A stretch of 64,000 nt of DNA from Streptomyces microflavus (GTDB lineage: Bacteria > Actinomycetota > Actinomycetes > Streptomycetales > Streptomycetaceae): positions 62,001 to 126,000 of the forward strand of contig NZ_BMUG01000016.1 of NCBI RefSeq assembly GCF_014650075.1, written 5' to 3'. The translations under genes and the position numbers were made by a program. The notes beneath the pieces are model-generated. The model was not told the origin of the DNA, made no database searches, and saw only the letters and a program-made list of their open reading frames with translations. This document shows positions 23,004-30,964 of this stretch, piece after piece (position 1 is the first letter of the stretch; each line of letters opens with the position of its first letter).

Positions 23004-24173
23004 GTGATCGCTGTGGACAGATGGACGGGTGAGGAGGCGCTGCTGTTGCGGTCGGTGATGCGAGCGTCTGTGCGCGAGTTCGCCGGTCGCCTCGGCATCA
23101 GCCCTCGAACCGTCTCGAACTGGCAGCGGAACAAGGCGAGCGTCTGTCGTCCCCAGATGGCGCAGATCCTGGATACGGCGCTCTTCCAGTGCACCCCCGC
23201 TGAGCAGGAGGCATTCAGTCTTCGTCTGGCAGCGCTACGTGGAACGTCAGGTTCCCTCAACGCGGAGTTGGCAGCGCGTCCGGCACCGTGCACGGTCGTC
23301 TCTCACAAGTTCTTACCCGTGTACCTCGGTGAGCGCAGTACGCCCCTCCACGCTGCGGGTTCGCCAAGCGAGCCAGGGCCAGGCGGATTGGCGCAGCGAG
23401 TCCTGCCGGCTGACCATCACTCCGCGCAGTCGTCGACGGTGCACATATACGACTGCGGTGTCGCGGTGGTGCATCTCGAAGAGCACCACCGTCTCGAGAC
23501 GTTGACCGACCTGGCGTTGTGGCGGTATCACACGTACCTCAAGGAGCCGCGCTGGGTAGGGGAGCGCATGGCCAGCCTGTTGGCCCGCCACGGCCACGAC
23601 AAAAAGCAGTCTGCCCAGTCGCTCGTTCCGCAATACGTCCTGTCGGCCTACGAGCTCCGCACACATACCTGGTCAAACACCGGCCTGGACACGGCTCTCC
23701 AGCTACTCGCTACGCCATCGGTGCTTGTCAACCGGCAGAACCCAGCAAATGTGGTGCCGCTCGGGCCAGGGGTAGAGGAAGCCAAGTTCCGTGACGGCTG
23801 GGCTCACCCCGAGGCTGTGACATTCGACGGGGGAGTCTCCCGCGGCGTCGTCGGCTGGTCGGGAGTCGCATATCACCCGCAGCGCGACGAGAAAGCTCTG
23901 ACCATGAGCCAGATCGTGGCTCTTGAGGTCGACGTACAAGCACTCTGGGCCCTCTCGTCGCACATCCTTCACATGATCGAAGACGGCCAGGACCCGGTGA
24001 TGCCAACTCCTTACGGCTGGCGCTTCCTTCGCAGTGCGTATTTCCGGCTGACTACCGCGCGCCCCACCGAGACCGCCCAGCACCGGGTGATGCGCGAGGC
24101 CATCCTGGCCACCAGCGAACTTCCTGATCGGCTACGGGCCGCCCAGGACGCTCTCCGAGACAGCAATCCGTGA
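23004..24173 (+). CDS. Helix-turn-helix regulator
   Basis: A 389-residue protein. Residues ~15-60 hold an XRE-like helix-turn-helix (REFAGRLGISPRTVSNWQRNKASVCRPQMAQILD). The large C-terminal part contains VHIYDCGVAVVHLEEHHRLETLTDLALWRYHTYLKEPRW and other alpha/beta segments typical of long Streptomyces regulators with an uncharacterised sensor region. GTG at 23004 follows AAGGGGG. Its stop overlaps the start of the hydrolase gene (GTGA), so it probably controls and is coexpressed with the two enzymes that follow. Confidence 0.75.
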   Translation: MIAVDRWTGEEALLLRSVMRASVREFAGRLGISPRTVSNWQRNKASVCRPQMAQILDTALFQCTPAEQEAFSLRLAALRGTSGSLNAELAARPAPCTVVSHKFLPVYLGERSTPLHAAGSPSEPGPGGLAQRVLPADHHSAQSSTVHIYDCGVAVVHLEEHHRLETLTDLALWRYHTYLKEPRWVGERMASLLARHGHDKKQSAQSLVPQYVLSAYELRTHTWSNTGLDTALQLLATPSVLVNRQNPANVVPLGPGVEEAKFRDGWAHPEAVTFDGGVSRGVVGWSGVAYHPQRDEKALTMSQIVALEVDVQALWALSSHILHMIEDGQDPVMPTPYGWRFLRSAYFRLTTARPTETAQHRVMREAILATSELPDRLRAAQDALRDSNP

Positions 24174-24760
24174 CGGCCACGTGGAAGGCGGAGTTAGTGG
24201 ACCCTCAATCGACAGCGCTGCTGGTCATTGATGTGCAGCAGGGCTTTGTGAACCAGCACAGTCAGGAGGTCGTCCCTGCGGTTGTCCGGCTGGTGGAGGG
24301 CTGGCAAGCGGTCGGCGCTCCCCTGGTGCTGTCACGGTTCCACAATGAGCCCGGATCGCCATACGAGACGATCACGGGATGGACGCGATTGCGTACTCCA
24401 GAGGAACAAGCCCTCGTGGCGGACCTGGTCCCCTTCGCTGCTGCCGCCGCCGCGATCATCGATAAGCCCCAGGCGTCAGTGTTCACCCCCGAAGGCGCCC
24501 GGACCATCCGCGATGCGGGCTGGACCGATCTGGTGTTGTGCGGCATCGACACAGATGCGTGCGTATACGACTCAGCTGTCGCCGCGTATCAGGCCGGGTA
24601 CCGGCCTTGGATCGTCACCGACGCTTGTGCCTCCACCGGTGGTGCCCGGTACCACGACGCCGCACTACTGCTCGCTGGCCGGAACATCGGTGCTGAGCAA
24701 CTGGTCACGAGCGAAGTTGTCTTGTCTCGAATCAGCGGAACGCAGGGGGGCCACGCATGA
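24170..24760 (+). CDS. Isochorismatase-family cysteine hydrolase
   Basis: A 196-residue protein. The catalytic triad is visible as Asp in LLVIDVQQGFV (around residue 20), Lys in IIDKPQASVF (around residue 100) and Cys in GIDTDACVYDSA (around residue 127), with a cis-peptide-like stretch upstream of the Cys. Such enzymes hydrolyse amide or enol ether bonds; the substrate cannot be told. It is coupled to the regulator before it and to the FAD enzyme after it by GTGA/ATGA overlaps. Confidence 0.85.
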   Translation: MTATWKAELVDPQSTALLVIDVQQGFVNQHSQEVVPAVVRLVEGWQAVGAPLVLSRFHNEPGSPYETITGWTRLRTPEEQALVADLVPFAAAAAAIIDKPQASVFTPEGARTIRDAGWTDLVLCGIDTDACVYDSAVAAYQAGYRPWIVTDACASTGGARYHDAALLLAGRNIGAEQLVTSEVVLSRISGTQGGHA

Positions 24761-25665
24761 ACGCACGCACCGAGACAGATGTGCTGGTAGTCGGCGCTGG
24801 CCCGTCAGGCATGGCGGCCGCGGTGATGGCGGGCAGCCTGAACCTTCGAACGGTCATCGTGGAAGCTGGCGCAGTAGGCGGCAAGCTGCATGTCATCGGG
24901 GCGCTGGAGAACGTCCCCGGCAACTGGTCGACCGGCCCTCAACTTGCTGAAGCTCTTACTGCCGACCTGGACCGCCTACAGGAGACTGGCCGATGCTCCG
25001 TCATACGGGGCCGTGCGGCCAGCGTCAGCGGCTACGACGACCGAGCGGAGCTGGTACTTGAGGACGGACGTGTACTGCGTGCACCACTGATCGTGGTCGC
25101 CACCGGCGTGAGCGCCTTGACGCCTGCCGATGCCGACTGGATCAGCGCTCCCGCACATTTGCCCGTTCCTCCGCTGTGGCGCACCGGGCCTGCAGACCTA
25201 ACGGGCCGGACCTACGTCCTGGGAGGGGACCGCCCTCTCGGAACATGGCTCCGCACCCACCCACATTCCTCAAGAACGCTGCACGTTCTCTGTCCCTCAA
25301 CAGATGACTACAAGATCACCGAAGTCGCGGGGGACGAGCGAGTGCGCATAATGCCCGTCTCTCACGTCGCCCTGTCGCCGATGGCCCACGGAGGCGAGTG
25401 GAACTTGCAGGTCAAGTACCGGCAGGGTGAGCACAAGTCCTACGTCGCCAAGACGGTGTTGAACAACCTCGGCAACAGGCCAACAGCTTTGGTCGGCCTC
25501 GCCTCGTCCGAGGACGGCTACTGCCCTCCGGGCAAACAGCACCCCCGGATCCGGGTCGCTGGCGACTTGAGGTCGCCGCAGTTCCAACGCGTCACAACTG
25601 CGCAGGGATCTGGGGCGGAAGCTGTGCTCGCCTACTACTACGCCTCCACCCTGAAGCCCTGCTGA
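24757..25665 (+). CDS. Thioredoxin-reductase-like FAD/NAD(P) oxidoreductase, no CxxC
   Basis: A 302-residue flavoprotein. The Rossmann motif VLVVGAGPSGMAAAVMAG (residues 7-24) and GGKLHVIGALENVPG match the FAD half of thioredoxin reductase-type enzymes, and RIRVAGDLRSPQFQRVTTAQGSGAEAVLAYY matches the C-terminal FAD motif. The redox-active CxxC of true thioredoxin reductase is absent, so it likely passes electrons to something else or acts as a monooxygenase-like enzyme. It ends the three-gene operon that starts with the HTH regulator. Confidence 0.82.
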   Translation: MNARTETDVLVVGAGPSGMAAAVMAGSLNLRTVIVEAGAVGGKLHVIGALENVPGNWSTGPQLAEALTADLDRLQETGRCSVIRGRAASVSGYDDRAELVLEDGRVLRAPLIVVATGVSALTPADADWISAPAHLPVPPLWRTGPADLTGRTYVLGGDRPLGTWLRTHPHSSRTLHVLCPSTDDYKITEVAGDERVRIMPVSHVALSPMAHGGEWNLQVKYRQGEHKSYVAKTVLNNLGNRPTALVGLASSEDGYCPPGKQHPRIRVAGDLRSPQFQRVTTAQGSGAEAVLAYYYASTLKPC

Positions 25666-25765
25666 AGCTCGACGCCCACCGCCCTATCGGCGTATCGACG
25701 CACGCCACAGAAATCGATCCCGTGGTGTATCTTTCAGGGATTCGGTGATCACGAGAGGTTGGGTC

Positions 25766-26062
25766 ATGTCCAATGCGGATCCCATGCAGCGGGTGAACGC
25801 TCTTCTCGGCGATGTCCTGCCGCCAGCGCACGTGCGGCAGCAGTTGCGCCTCGCCGCGGGGCTCACTCAGCAGGAAGTCGCGGACGCCGTTGGCGTGAAG
25901 CGCCTGGCTGTAGCCCGCTGGGAGCTAGGTCAGACCCACCCTCGGCGGCCCCATCGCGCGGTCTACATTCACTTGCTCAAGGGACTCGCGGAGCGCTTCC
26001 CTGATGTCGCCGAGCTGGATGCGGGCAGCACGACGCCGGCCTCCGAAGGGGGGTCGGGATGA
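25766..26062 (+). CDS. Small XRE-type helix-turn-helix regulator
   Basis: A 98-residue protein. Residues ~28-75 form an HTH (RQQLRLAAGLTQQEVADAVGVKRLAVARWELGQTHP). ATG at 25766 has GAGAGG upstream. It lies just before the hairpin series and the candidate replication initiator, so it could regulate plasmid replication or copy number; this is inference from position. The C-terminal ~20 residues are disordered. Confidence 0.75.
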   Translation: MSNADPMQRVNALLGDVLPPAHVRQQLRLAAGLTQQEVADAVGVKRLAVARWELGQTHPRRPHRAVYIHLLKGLAERFPDVAELDAGSTTPASEGGSG

Positions 26063-26217
26063 CCTAGCGGCCATCGGCCGCGCGTGCCAATGAGGTGGAC
26101 TGCAATCCACTGCGGCCCCGCGCGACCCGTCTCGCCGACCATCTGGTCGGCCGCTCAGTCCCGGTTGGCCCCGGTCCTGAGCTACAGCTCCTTGAGCTGA
26201 TCTATACCCAGCAAAAC

Positions 26218-26416
26218 CCCGCCTTGGCAGGCGGGCACCCGGTCCGCTTTGGCAAGCGGGCCACCCTGATCGTCAGTCCGGGAGCCCCTTTGGCAGGGGG
26301 CTCCTGAAGGTCGGTCTCAGCTTCACCCCGAATTCCAGCGGCTTTGGCAGGCCGTCGGTGCTCGGGGCTCCGTCCATACGAGCGCTCGCTCACGGTTTGG
26401 TCCCTTGGCAGGGGCC
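26218..26416. repeat. Five hairpins with an invariant TTGGCA loop
   Basis: TTGGCA occurs at 26224, 26249, 26290, 26344 and 26405, each flanked by different, self-complementary arms of 5 to 9 bp (for example cccgcc/ggcggg, ggagcccct/gggggctcc, ggtccc/ggggcc). G-T pairs in the arms keep pairing while the sequence changes. A weaker sixth form (ccgg TTGGCC ccgg) lies at 26161-26174. The loops are 25, 41, 54 and 61 bp apart. Confidence 0.75.
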
Positions 26417-26609
26417 TGGTCGCGGTCGGGCGTCCATATGAAGGTTGGTCCTCGTCATAGTGCCCGACTTCCCGGTTTATGAAAAGCCGACCCCTGCCCG
26501 TTTCGAGCTGGTTTGGTTGGCCGGATCGTCCCGTGTGACGGGATCGCCGGTCGCTTCATCCGCTTTTACGCCTTTTACGACACGCTTCTCGTCTGTTGTA
26601 GGAACGTAC

Positions 26610-26636
26610 TTGTACGGGTCAGTCACCCGGTATAGC
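26610..26636 (+). promoter_or_regulatory. Candidate promoter of the replication initiator
   Basis: TTGTAC at 26610 and TATAGC at 26631 are separated by 15 bp, with the GTG start 11 bp after the -10. The transcript would have a leader of only a few bases, so translation may be nearly leaderless. Confidence 0.4.
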
Positions 26637-26647
26637 GGTGGGGCCCT

Positions 26648-29296
26648 GTGAGCGCGGGCGCGGCGTCGGCCGCCCTGCTGGACCACGACGTCTGGGAGGT
26701 CGTCGACAACTCGGTCGACGAGGCTTCGTTCGGGCGTTCGCGAGCCCGGCTTCGGCCGGCGCAGCGCGGTGTGCGCACGCGCTTCGGGCCTCTTCCCGCC
26801 CAGGCCGGGCCCGCACCGAAGCGCAAGGCCGGACACCCGCTGGCCCTGGGCAGGGGCACCTGTGCGCGGCTGAAGGGTGCGGTCCGTGCGCTGCTGGACG
26901 CCGATGGTCTGGCTGGTATGCCGGATCCGGTACGTCTGGCGGTGGTGGTGCTGGCGTCGCGGACACCGTCGGAGTCGGGTGAGGTGGAGATCCGTACGGC
27001 GGAGCTGGGCCGGTGGATCGGTCTGTCCAAGTCCCGCACCGCTACGGCGGTCGTCCCGGCCCTGCAGGAGTCCGGTCTGGTCACGGTGGAGACGGCGGAA
27101 GGCGAATTCAAGCAGCACGACGGGCTGCTGTGCCGTGTGCAGCCCATGTGGGCGGCTCAGGGCGTGGCGGGGCACCCGCTGAACCTGGTGAAGAAGGAGC
27201 TCGCGACGTTCCTGGCGCTGATGGAGGCCGTGATGGCCCCGGGCTGGGCGCACAGGGACGGCTCGGCCACTCCGGCCGGGCTGCTCGGTCCGCGTACAGG
27301 CCGGGGTGCGGCGACGGACCGGTTGGCGCTGCTGCTGCTGGTGCTGGAGGCGCGGGAGAACGGGTGGGTACGGCAGCGCGGCGGCAGCGTGGATACCCGG
27401 CGCGGCCGCCCAGTGGCGACTCTGGCCCGGCTGTTGGGCTGCACCCTGTCGACGGCAGAGCAGGTGTTGGAGCGGCTGGAGGACATGCAGCTGGTGCGGC
27501 GGCCTCGGATGAAGACGGTGTCCAAGCTGAACCAGCGCAGTCGGCTGGTGGTGCCGGCTGTCGCCGCCGCGCACGGCAATAGGGCGGTCGCCGACGTGCA
27601 GGAGGAGCGTGTGGAGGCTCCGGATCCCGATTTTTCAGACCCCGACGATACGGCAGGGCCTAGTGAGGCTCCAAGGGCCGGGGAAACAGTGCAGGTCAGC
27701 GAGGTTGAGGAGGTCGGGAGGGCTGCATCCGCAGAGCCCGACGCTACGGCAACCCTTCACACTGATCACCCTCACCTGGTTACTCCCGTCGTTCCTCCGC
27801 AGCTCTCTGGTGGCTTTTCCGGCGAAGGCCGTGGGACGAAGGGCCGTCGGCCGGAGCGCGCGGGCGCGGGCGAGGACCAAGCCGTCGGGGGCGAGACCAG
27901 CGCTGTCGGGACCGGGTTGCCGGTGGCGGAGGGCGGCCCGCTCCGCGGGGAAAAGCCGAAGGAGTCCTCGGTCGATGAACAGGCAGGACAGCGCGCTGCC
28001 GGGGCTGGGGCCGGTGGTTGGCCGAAGGCTGTGGGTGGTGGAAAGACGCAGCAGCAGCGGGTGGGCCTGCCTGCTGATCTTGGTCTGCGGGTGGCACTGG
28101 GGCCGGTGTCGTGGCTGTGGGAGCGGCTGTCCGGCTGGCAGCAGGACCAGGTGGCGGCGGCAGCGAAGGCGGAGCTCTCGCAGCTGACGGGCTTGGGCGT
28201 GGCAGCGGAGCGAGCGCCGCGGCTGCTGGCCGACCGGCTCACCGACCGCCTGGAGGAGACCGGCGGCGAGGCCTTGATCAGAGAGCCGTTCGGGTGGCTG
28301 ATCGGCCGGGGCCTGGTGCGGCGGCCCTCGTGCTCGGACCGGCGGTGCGACGACGGCACCCGCCTGGACACCGGCGGCGAGTGCGGGAACTGCGGCAACG
28401 TAATCCACATCAGGCGCGCTCACCGTGCTCGGACCGCTGCGGAGATCGACCGGGAACTGCCTCACCTGGGCGGCGAAGAGCGCCGCCGCGTCCTCGAGGA
28501 GCGGCTGCGCGAGCATGCTGCTGGCGAGGCGGGGGACCTCATGCGGCGGCAGGAGCAGGCCCGTGCGGAGAAGGCCCGGCGTGCTGCGGTTCGTGCGGCT
28601 GACCAGGAGCGGGCGGAGGACGAGCGTGCGGCCGCGGCTGCCGCTGAGGCGGTTCGTCAGGCGCTGGCGTGTGAGGACTGCGGGCAGCAGCAGGCCGGGG
28701 GACTGTGCGAGGCGTGCGGCTACCGGCGCCGGACCGAGACCCTGGTCGTGGAGGCCGGGATGGTCGCGGCCACCTGGGCGGCCGACCTCGCCGACCAGGC
28801 CGACGTCGACGCCGTCACCGCCGACGTCCGGGCCTCGCTGGCTGCCGATATCGAGCGTGCCCGGCGGGCGTTCCTGGACTCGGCACCGTCCGGCGAGCTG
28901 GACGCCGACCCGATCGGCGCGGCGGCCGTGCTCGCTTTCGGCGCGCTGCGGGCGGTGGAGGCGGCGCTGCCGGAATTCCGCAGCAGCGCGCTGGGGCGGC
29001 TGGCCCGGACCGAGGAAGCTGACGCGGAGGCCCGGCGGGCCTTCAAGACCGAGCAGGGGCGGCGCTGGTTCCGGCACAACCCGAACGGTGCGGACGCCGT
29101 CGCGGCGGCGACGAAGGCCGCCGACACCGCCCGGGAGCGCGCTGCCGAGTACCTGCTCGCGACGCGGCTGAAGCAGCTGCGCGAGCAGGGCGCCGACCGG
29201 ACCGAGCAGGCCGTGGCCGTGCCGTGGACGGACCGGCTGCCCGAGCTCGCCGCCCGCCAGCTGGACGCCGACATGTCCGGGGCGGTGATCGCATGA
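26648..29296 (+). CDS. Candidate replication initiator with winged helices and zinc ribbons
   Basis: An 882-residue protein. Residues ~85-170 contain a winged helix (EVEIRTAELGRWIGLSKSRTATAVVPALQESGLVTVE), and residues ~230-300 contain another (GRPVATLARLLGCTLSTAEQVLERLEDMQLVRR). A disordered acidic linker spans ~310-470. Zinc-ribbon pairs follow (CSDRRC and CGNCG near 562-582; CEDCG and CEACG near 674-690), with a charged helical tail. The two-winged-helix layout is that of plasmid replication initiators. It follows a possible origin and is translationally coupled (ATGA) to a DUF721/DciA-like helicase-loader gene, which supports a replication role. Replication function is inferred. Confidence 0.6.
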   Translation: MSAGAASAALLDHDVWEVVDNSVDEASFGRSRARLRPAQRGVRTRFGPLPAQAGPAPKRKAGHPLALGRGTCARLKGAVRALLDADGLAGMPDPVRLAVVVLASRTPSESGEVEIRTAELGRWIGLSKSRTATAVVPALQESGLVTVETAEGEFKQHDGLLCRVQPMWAAQGVAGHPLNLVKKELATFLALMEAVMAPGWAHRDGSATPAGLLGPRTGRGAATDRLALLLLVLEARENGWVRQRGGSVDTRRGRPVATLARLLGCTLSTAEQVLERLEDMQLVRRPRMKTVSKLNQRSRLVVPAVAAAHGNRAVADVQEERVEAPDPDFSDPDDTAGPSEAPRAGETVQVSEVEEVGRAASAEPDATATLHTDHPHLVTPVVPPQLSGGFSGEGRGTKGRRPERAGAGEDQAVGGETSAVGTGLPVAEGGPLRGEKPKESSVDEQAGQRAAGAGAGGWPKAVGGGKTQQQRVGLPADLGLRVALGPVSWLWERLSGWQQDQVAAAAKAELSQLTGLGVAAERAPRLLADRLTDRLEETGGEALIREPFGWLIGRGLVRRPSCSDRRCDDGTRLDTGGECGNCGNVIHIRRAHRARTAAEIDRELPHLGGEERRRVLEERLREHAAGEAGDLMRRQEQARAEKARRAAVRAADQERAEDERAAAAAAEAVRQALACEDCGQQQAGGLCEACGYRRRTETLVVEAGMVAATWAADLADQADVDAVTADVRASLAADIERARRAFLDSAPSGELDADPIGAAAVLAFGALRAVEAALPEFRSSALGRLARTEEADAEARRAFKTEQGRRWFRHNPNGADAVAAATKAADTARERAAEYLLATRLKQLREQGADRTEQAVAVPWTDRLPELAARQLDADMSGAVIA

Positions 29297-30123
29297 CCAC
29301 CGAGCCGAGCGGCGTCGACCTGGCGCGCCAGGCCCTGCTCGCGGCCCGGGAGGCGGCGAGGAAGAACGGTGCCACCGCTAAGAAGCCGAAGCGGCGCACC
29401 ACCAGCGTCGTACGGCGCGAGGGCCGTGAGCCACTCGGGCTGGGCGGCGCGATCGGCATGATGATGACCGAGCGCGGCATGGCCGCCCCGGCCGCCGGCG
29501 GCAGCGTCCTCGCCGACTTCGACACCATCCTCGTGGCGGTCGTGCCCGAGCTCGCCGGGCGGGTCCAGGCCGTGGCATTCGACGCAAAGATCGGCCGCCT
29601 GGACGTTGTCCCCGACCTTCCGGCAGCCGGGACGCAACTGCGCTGGAGCGCACCGAAGCTGATCGCGGCGGCCAACGAGCGGGTGCCTGGCGTGAACGTC
29701 CGCGCCCTGCACGTCCTACCGCCCGCCCCCGTAAGGGCCGGCCCCGCCACGGCGGCCGCCGAAGTGGCCCCGCAGCCGACCGCACCCACCGCGCCGCTGC
29801 AGCGGCCGGATCCGCCGGAGGGCTACCGCGAGGCCATCGCCGCCCACCGCGCTACCTGGACCAGGCAGCAGCACACCAACCCGAAGATTCAGAAGGCGGC
29901 CGAACGGCAGCTCCGTGAACGGCTCCGGGAACCGGAGGACAACTTCGCCGACGGCCGCCAGGCCCTCGAAGAACTCCAAGCCAAAGCAGCCGCCCAGCAG
30001 CAGGTGCGACCCAGCGACGCATCCCGGGCACGGGCCCTGCAACGCCTCGCCGCCGAACGCGCCGGGCTGACCACCATCGCCCCGGCTGCGGCCGCGCCGC
30101 AGCGGCTGGACCGTACAGCGTGA
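29293..30123 (+). CDS. DUF721 / DciA-like protein
   Basis: A 276-residue protein. Residues ~45-140 read EPLGLGGAIGMMMTERGM, then VLADFDTILVAVVPELAGRVQAV and LRWSAPKLIAAANERVPG with a final VRALHVL, matching DUF721, the KH-like fold of DciA, which loads the replicative helicase DnaB in most bacteria. Chromosomal DciA is usually shorter; here a helical Arg/Gln-rich C-terminus of ~130 residues is added. It overlaps the initiator gene (ATGA), giving a plausible plasmid-specific initiator-loader pair. Its last 126 bp are duplicated at 30741-30866. The track's longer upstream start was not considered because the coupled ATG fits the family. Confidence 0.75.
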   Translation: MTTEPSGVDLARQALLAAREAARKNGATAKKPKRRTTSVVRREGREPLGLGGAIGMMMTERGMAAPAAGGSVLADFDTILVAVVPELAGRVQAVAFDAKIGRLDVVPDLPAAGTQLRWSAPKLIAAANERVPGVNVRALHVLPPAPVRAGPATAAAEVAPQPTAPTAPLQRPDPPEGYREAIAAHRATWTRQQHTNPKIQKAAERQLRERLREPEDNFADGRQALEELQAKAAAQQQVRPSDASRARALQRLAAERAGLTTIAPAAAAPQRLDRTA

Positions 30124-30225
30124 TTGTCGTGCCAGTGACGCGTTGAGTCAGTGCGGCTCGATGCAGATGCGAGTGACGATGGGCGGGCCCGTGTCAGCGG
30201 CTGGCCGACTGGAACGGAAGAGGAC

Positions 30226-30729
30226 ATGCCAAAATCTCGAAAGCGCCGCCCAAAGCCGTCCGCAGCCCAACGCAAGGAGCTCCGCCTCCGGCTCGCCACC
30301 CCGGTACCTCCACCCAGACCCAAACACCCCTGCTACGAGCAGACATGTCCCGATGAGACATTGATCGACGAGTTCGGAGAAGTGGGGGCCGACTGGCTCC
30401 ACGATGCTTACGGACGACCGCTGACACTTGCTGACTTTGCGCTGGAACAGAGCATCCGTACAGACTCGTTCCTCCTCGACGACCCCTCCACGGGGCCAGA
30501 GGTCACTACGGCTGAACGTCTCAGCAGACTCATCGACACAGCCCACCACGTCTTCTTCTCGATCGCTGAGAAGCAAGGCTCGGTACCCCCGGAGCTGGCA
30601 CGCGAGGTGGCGCAATTCCTAGCAGCGCCCCCGGTCGACTACGCATCCGAAGGCGTCGATGTCTTACGCACCGCCTTCGAGGTAGGACACCTCTTCCTCA
30701 ACGACCGGAGGATGTGGGACCTCGACTGA
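30226..30729 (+). CDS. Hypothetical protein lodged between two copies of the DciA-like gene end
   Basis: A 167-residue soluble protein, MPKSRKRRPKPSAAQRKELR onward, with a basic head and a helical body (AERLSRLIDTAHHVFFSIAEK). ATG at 30226 follows GGAAGAGGAC. Base composition at codon third positions is lower in GC than in neighbours. It sits between the intact 3' end of the DciA-like gene and a second, diverged copy of that 3' end, which suggests it entered by insertion or recombination. No family recognised. Confidence 0.6.
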   Translation: MPKSRKRRPKPSAAQRKELRLRLATPVPPPRPKHPCYEQTCPDETLIDEFGEVGADWLHDAYGRPLTLADFALEQSIRTDSFLLDDPSTGPEVTTAERLSRLIDTAHHVFFSIAEKQGSVPPELAREVAQFLAAPPVDYASEGVDVLRTAFEVGHLFLNDRRMWDLD

Positions 30730-30740
30730 GGCTGCCTCAG

Positions 30741-30866
30741 CAGCGGGTCCGGCCCAGCGACGTCTCGCGCGCTCGGGCCCTGCAACGCCTCGCCGCAGAA
30801 CGCGCCGGGCTGGCCACCATCACGCCTGCGGCGGCCGCGCCCGAGCGGCTGGACCTTACGGCGTGA
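30741..30866 (+). pseudogene. Duplicated 3' end of the DciA-like gene
   Basis: This 126-bp stretch encodes QRVRPSDVSRARALQRLAAE and onward to a stop, and matches 35 of 41 residues of the end of the gene at 29293-30123 (copy at 29998-30123). It has no start or ribosome site of its own. Confidence 0.75.
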
Positions 30867-30964
30867 TTCGCGGTAGGCACCGGGTGGGTAAACAAGGGTG
30901 ATCGGCTGCGAGGGGAAGGGGCCGGCTGTCACGCTTTGTTGAGTTGAGAGGAACAGGAGGGCGC

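Larger units (their letters stand above)
26063..26647. other. Replication-region intergenic stretch, candidate origin or leader
   Basis: No gene is supported in these 585 bp. It holds a series of hairpins with identical loops at 26218-26416 and a T-rich, lower-GC stretch (26460-26610) just before the initiator promoter, the kind of easily melted sequence found at origins. Origin function is inference. Confidence 0.45.

Noticed and set aside
26218..26416. The TTGGCA hairpins as a set of rho-independent terminators
   Set aside because: No T-tracts follow, there are five in a row, and the invariant loop is not explained by termination.
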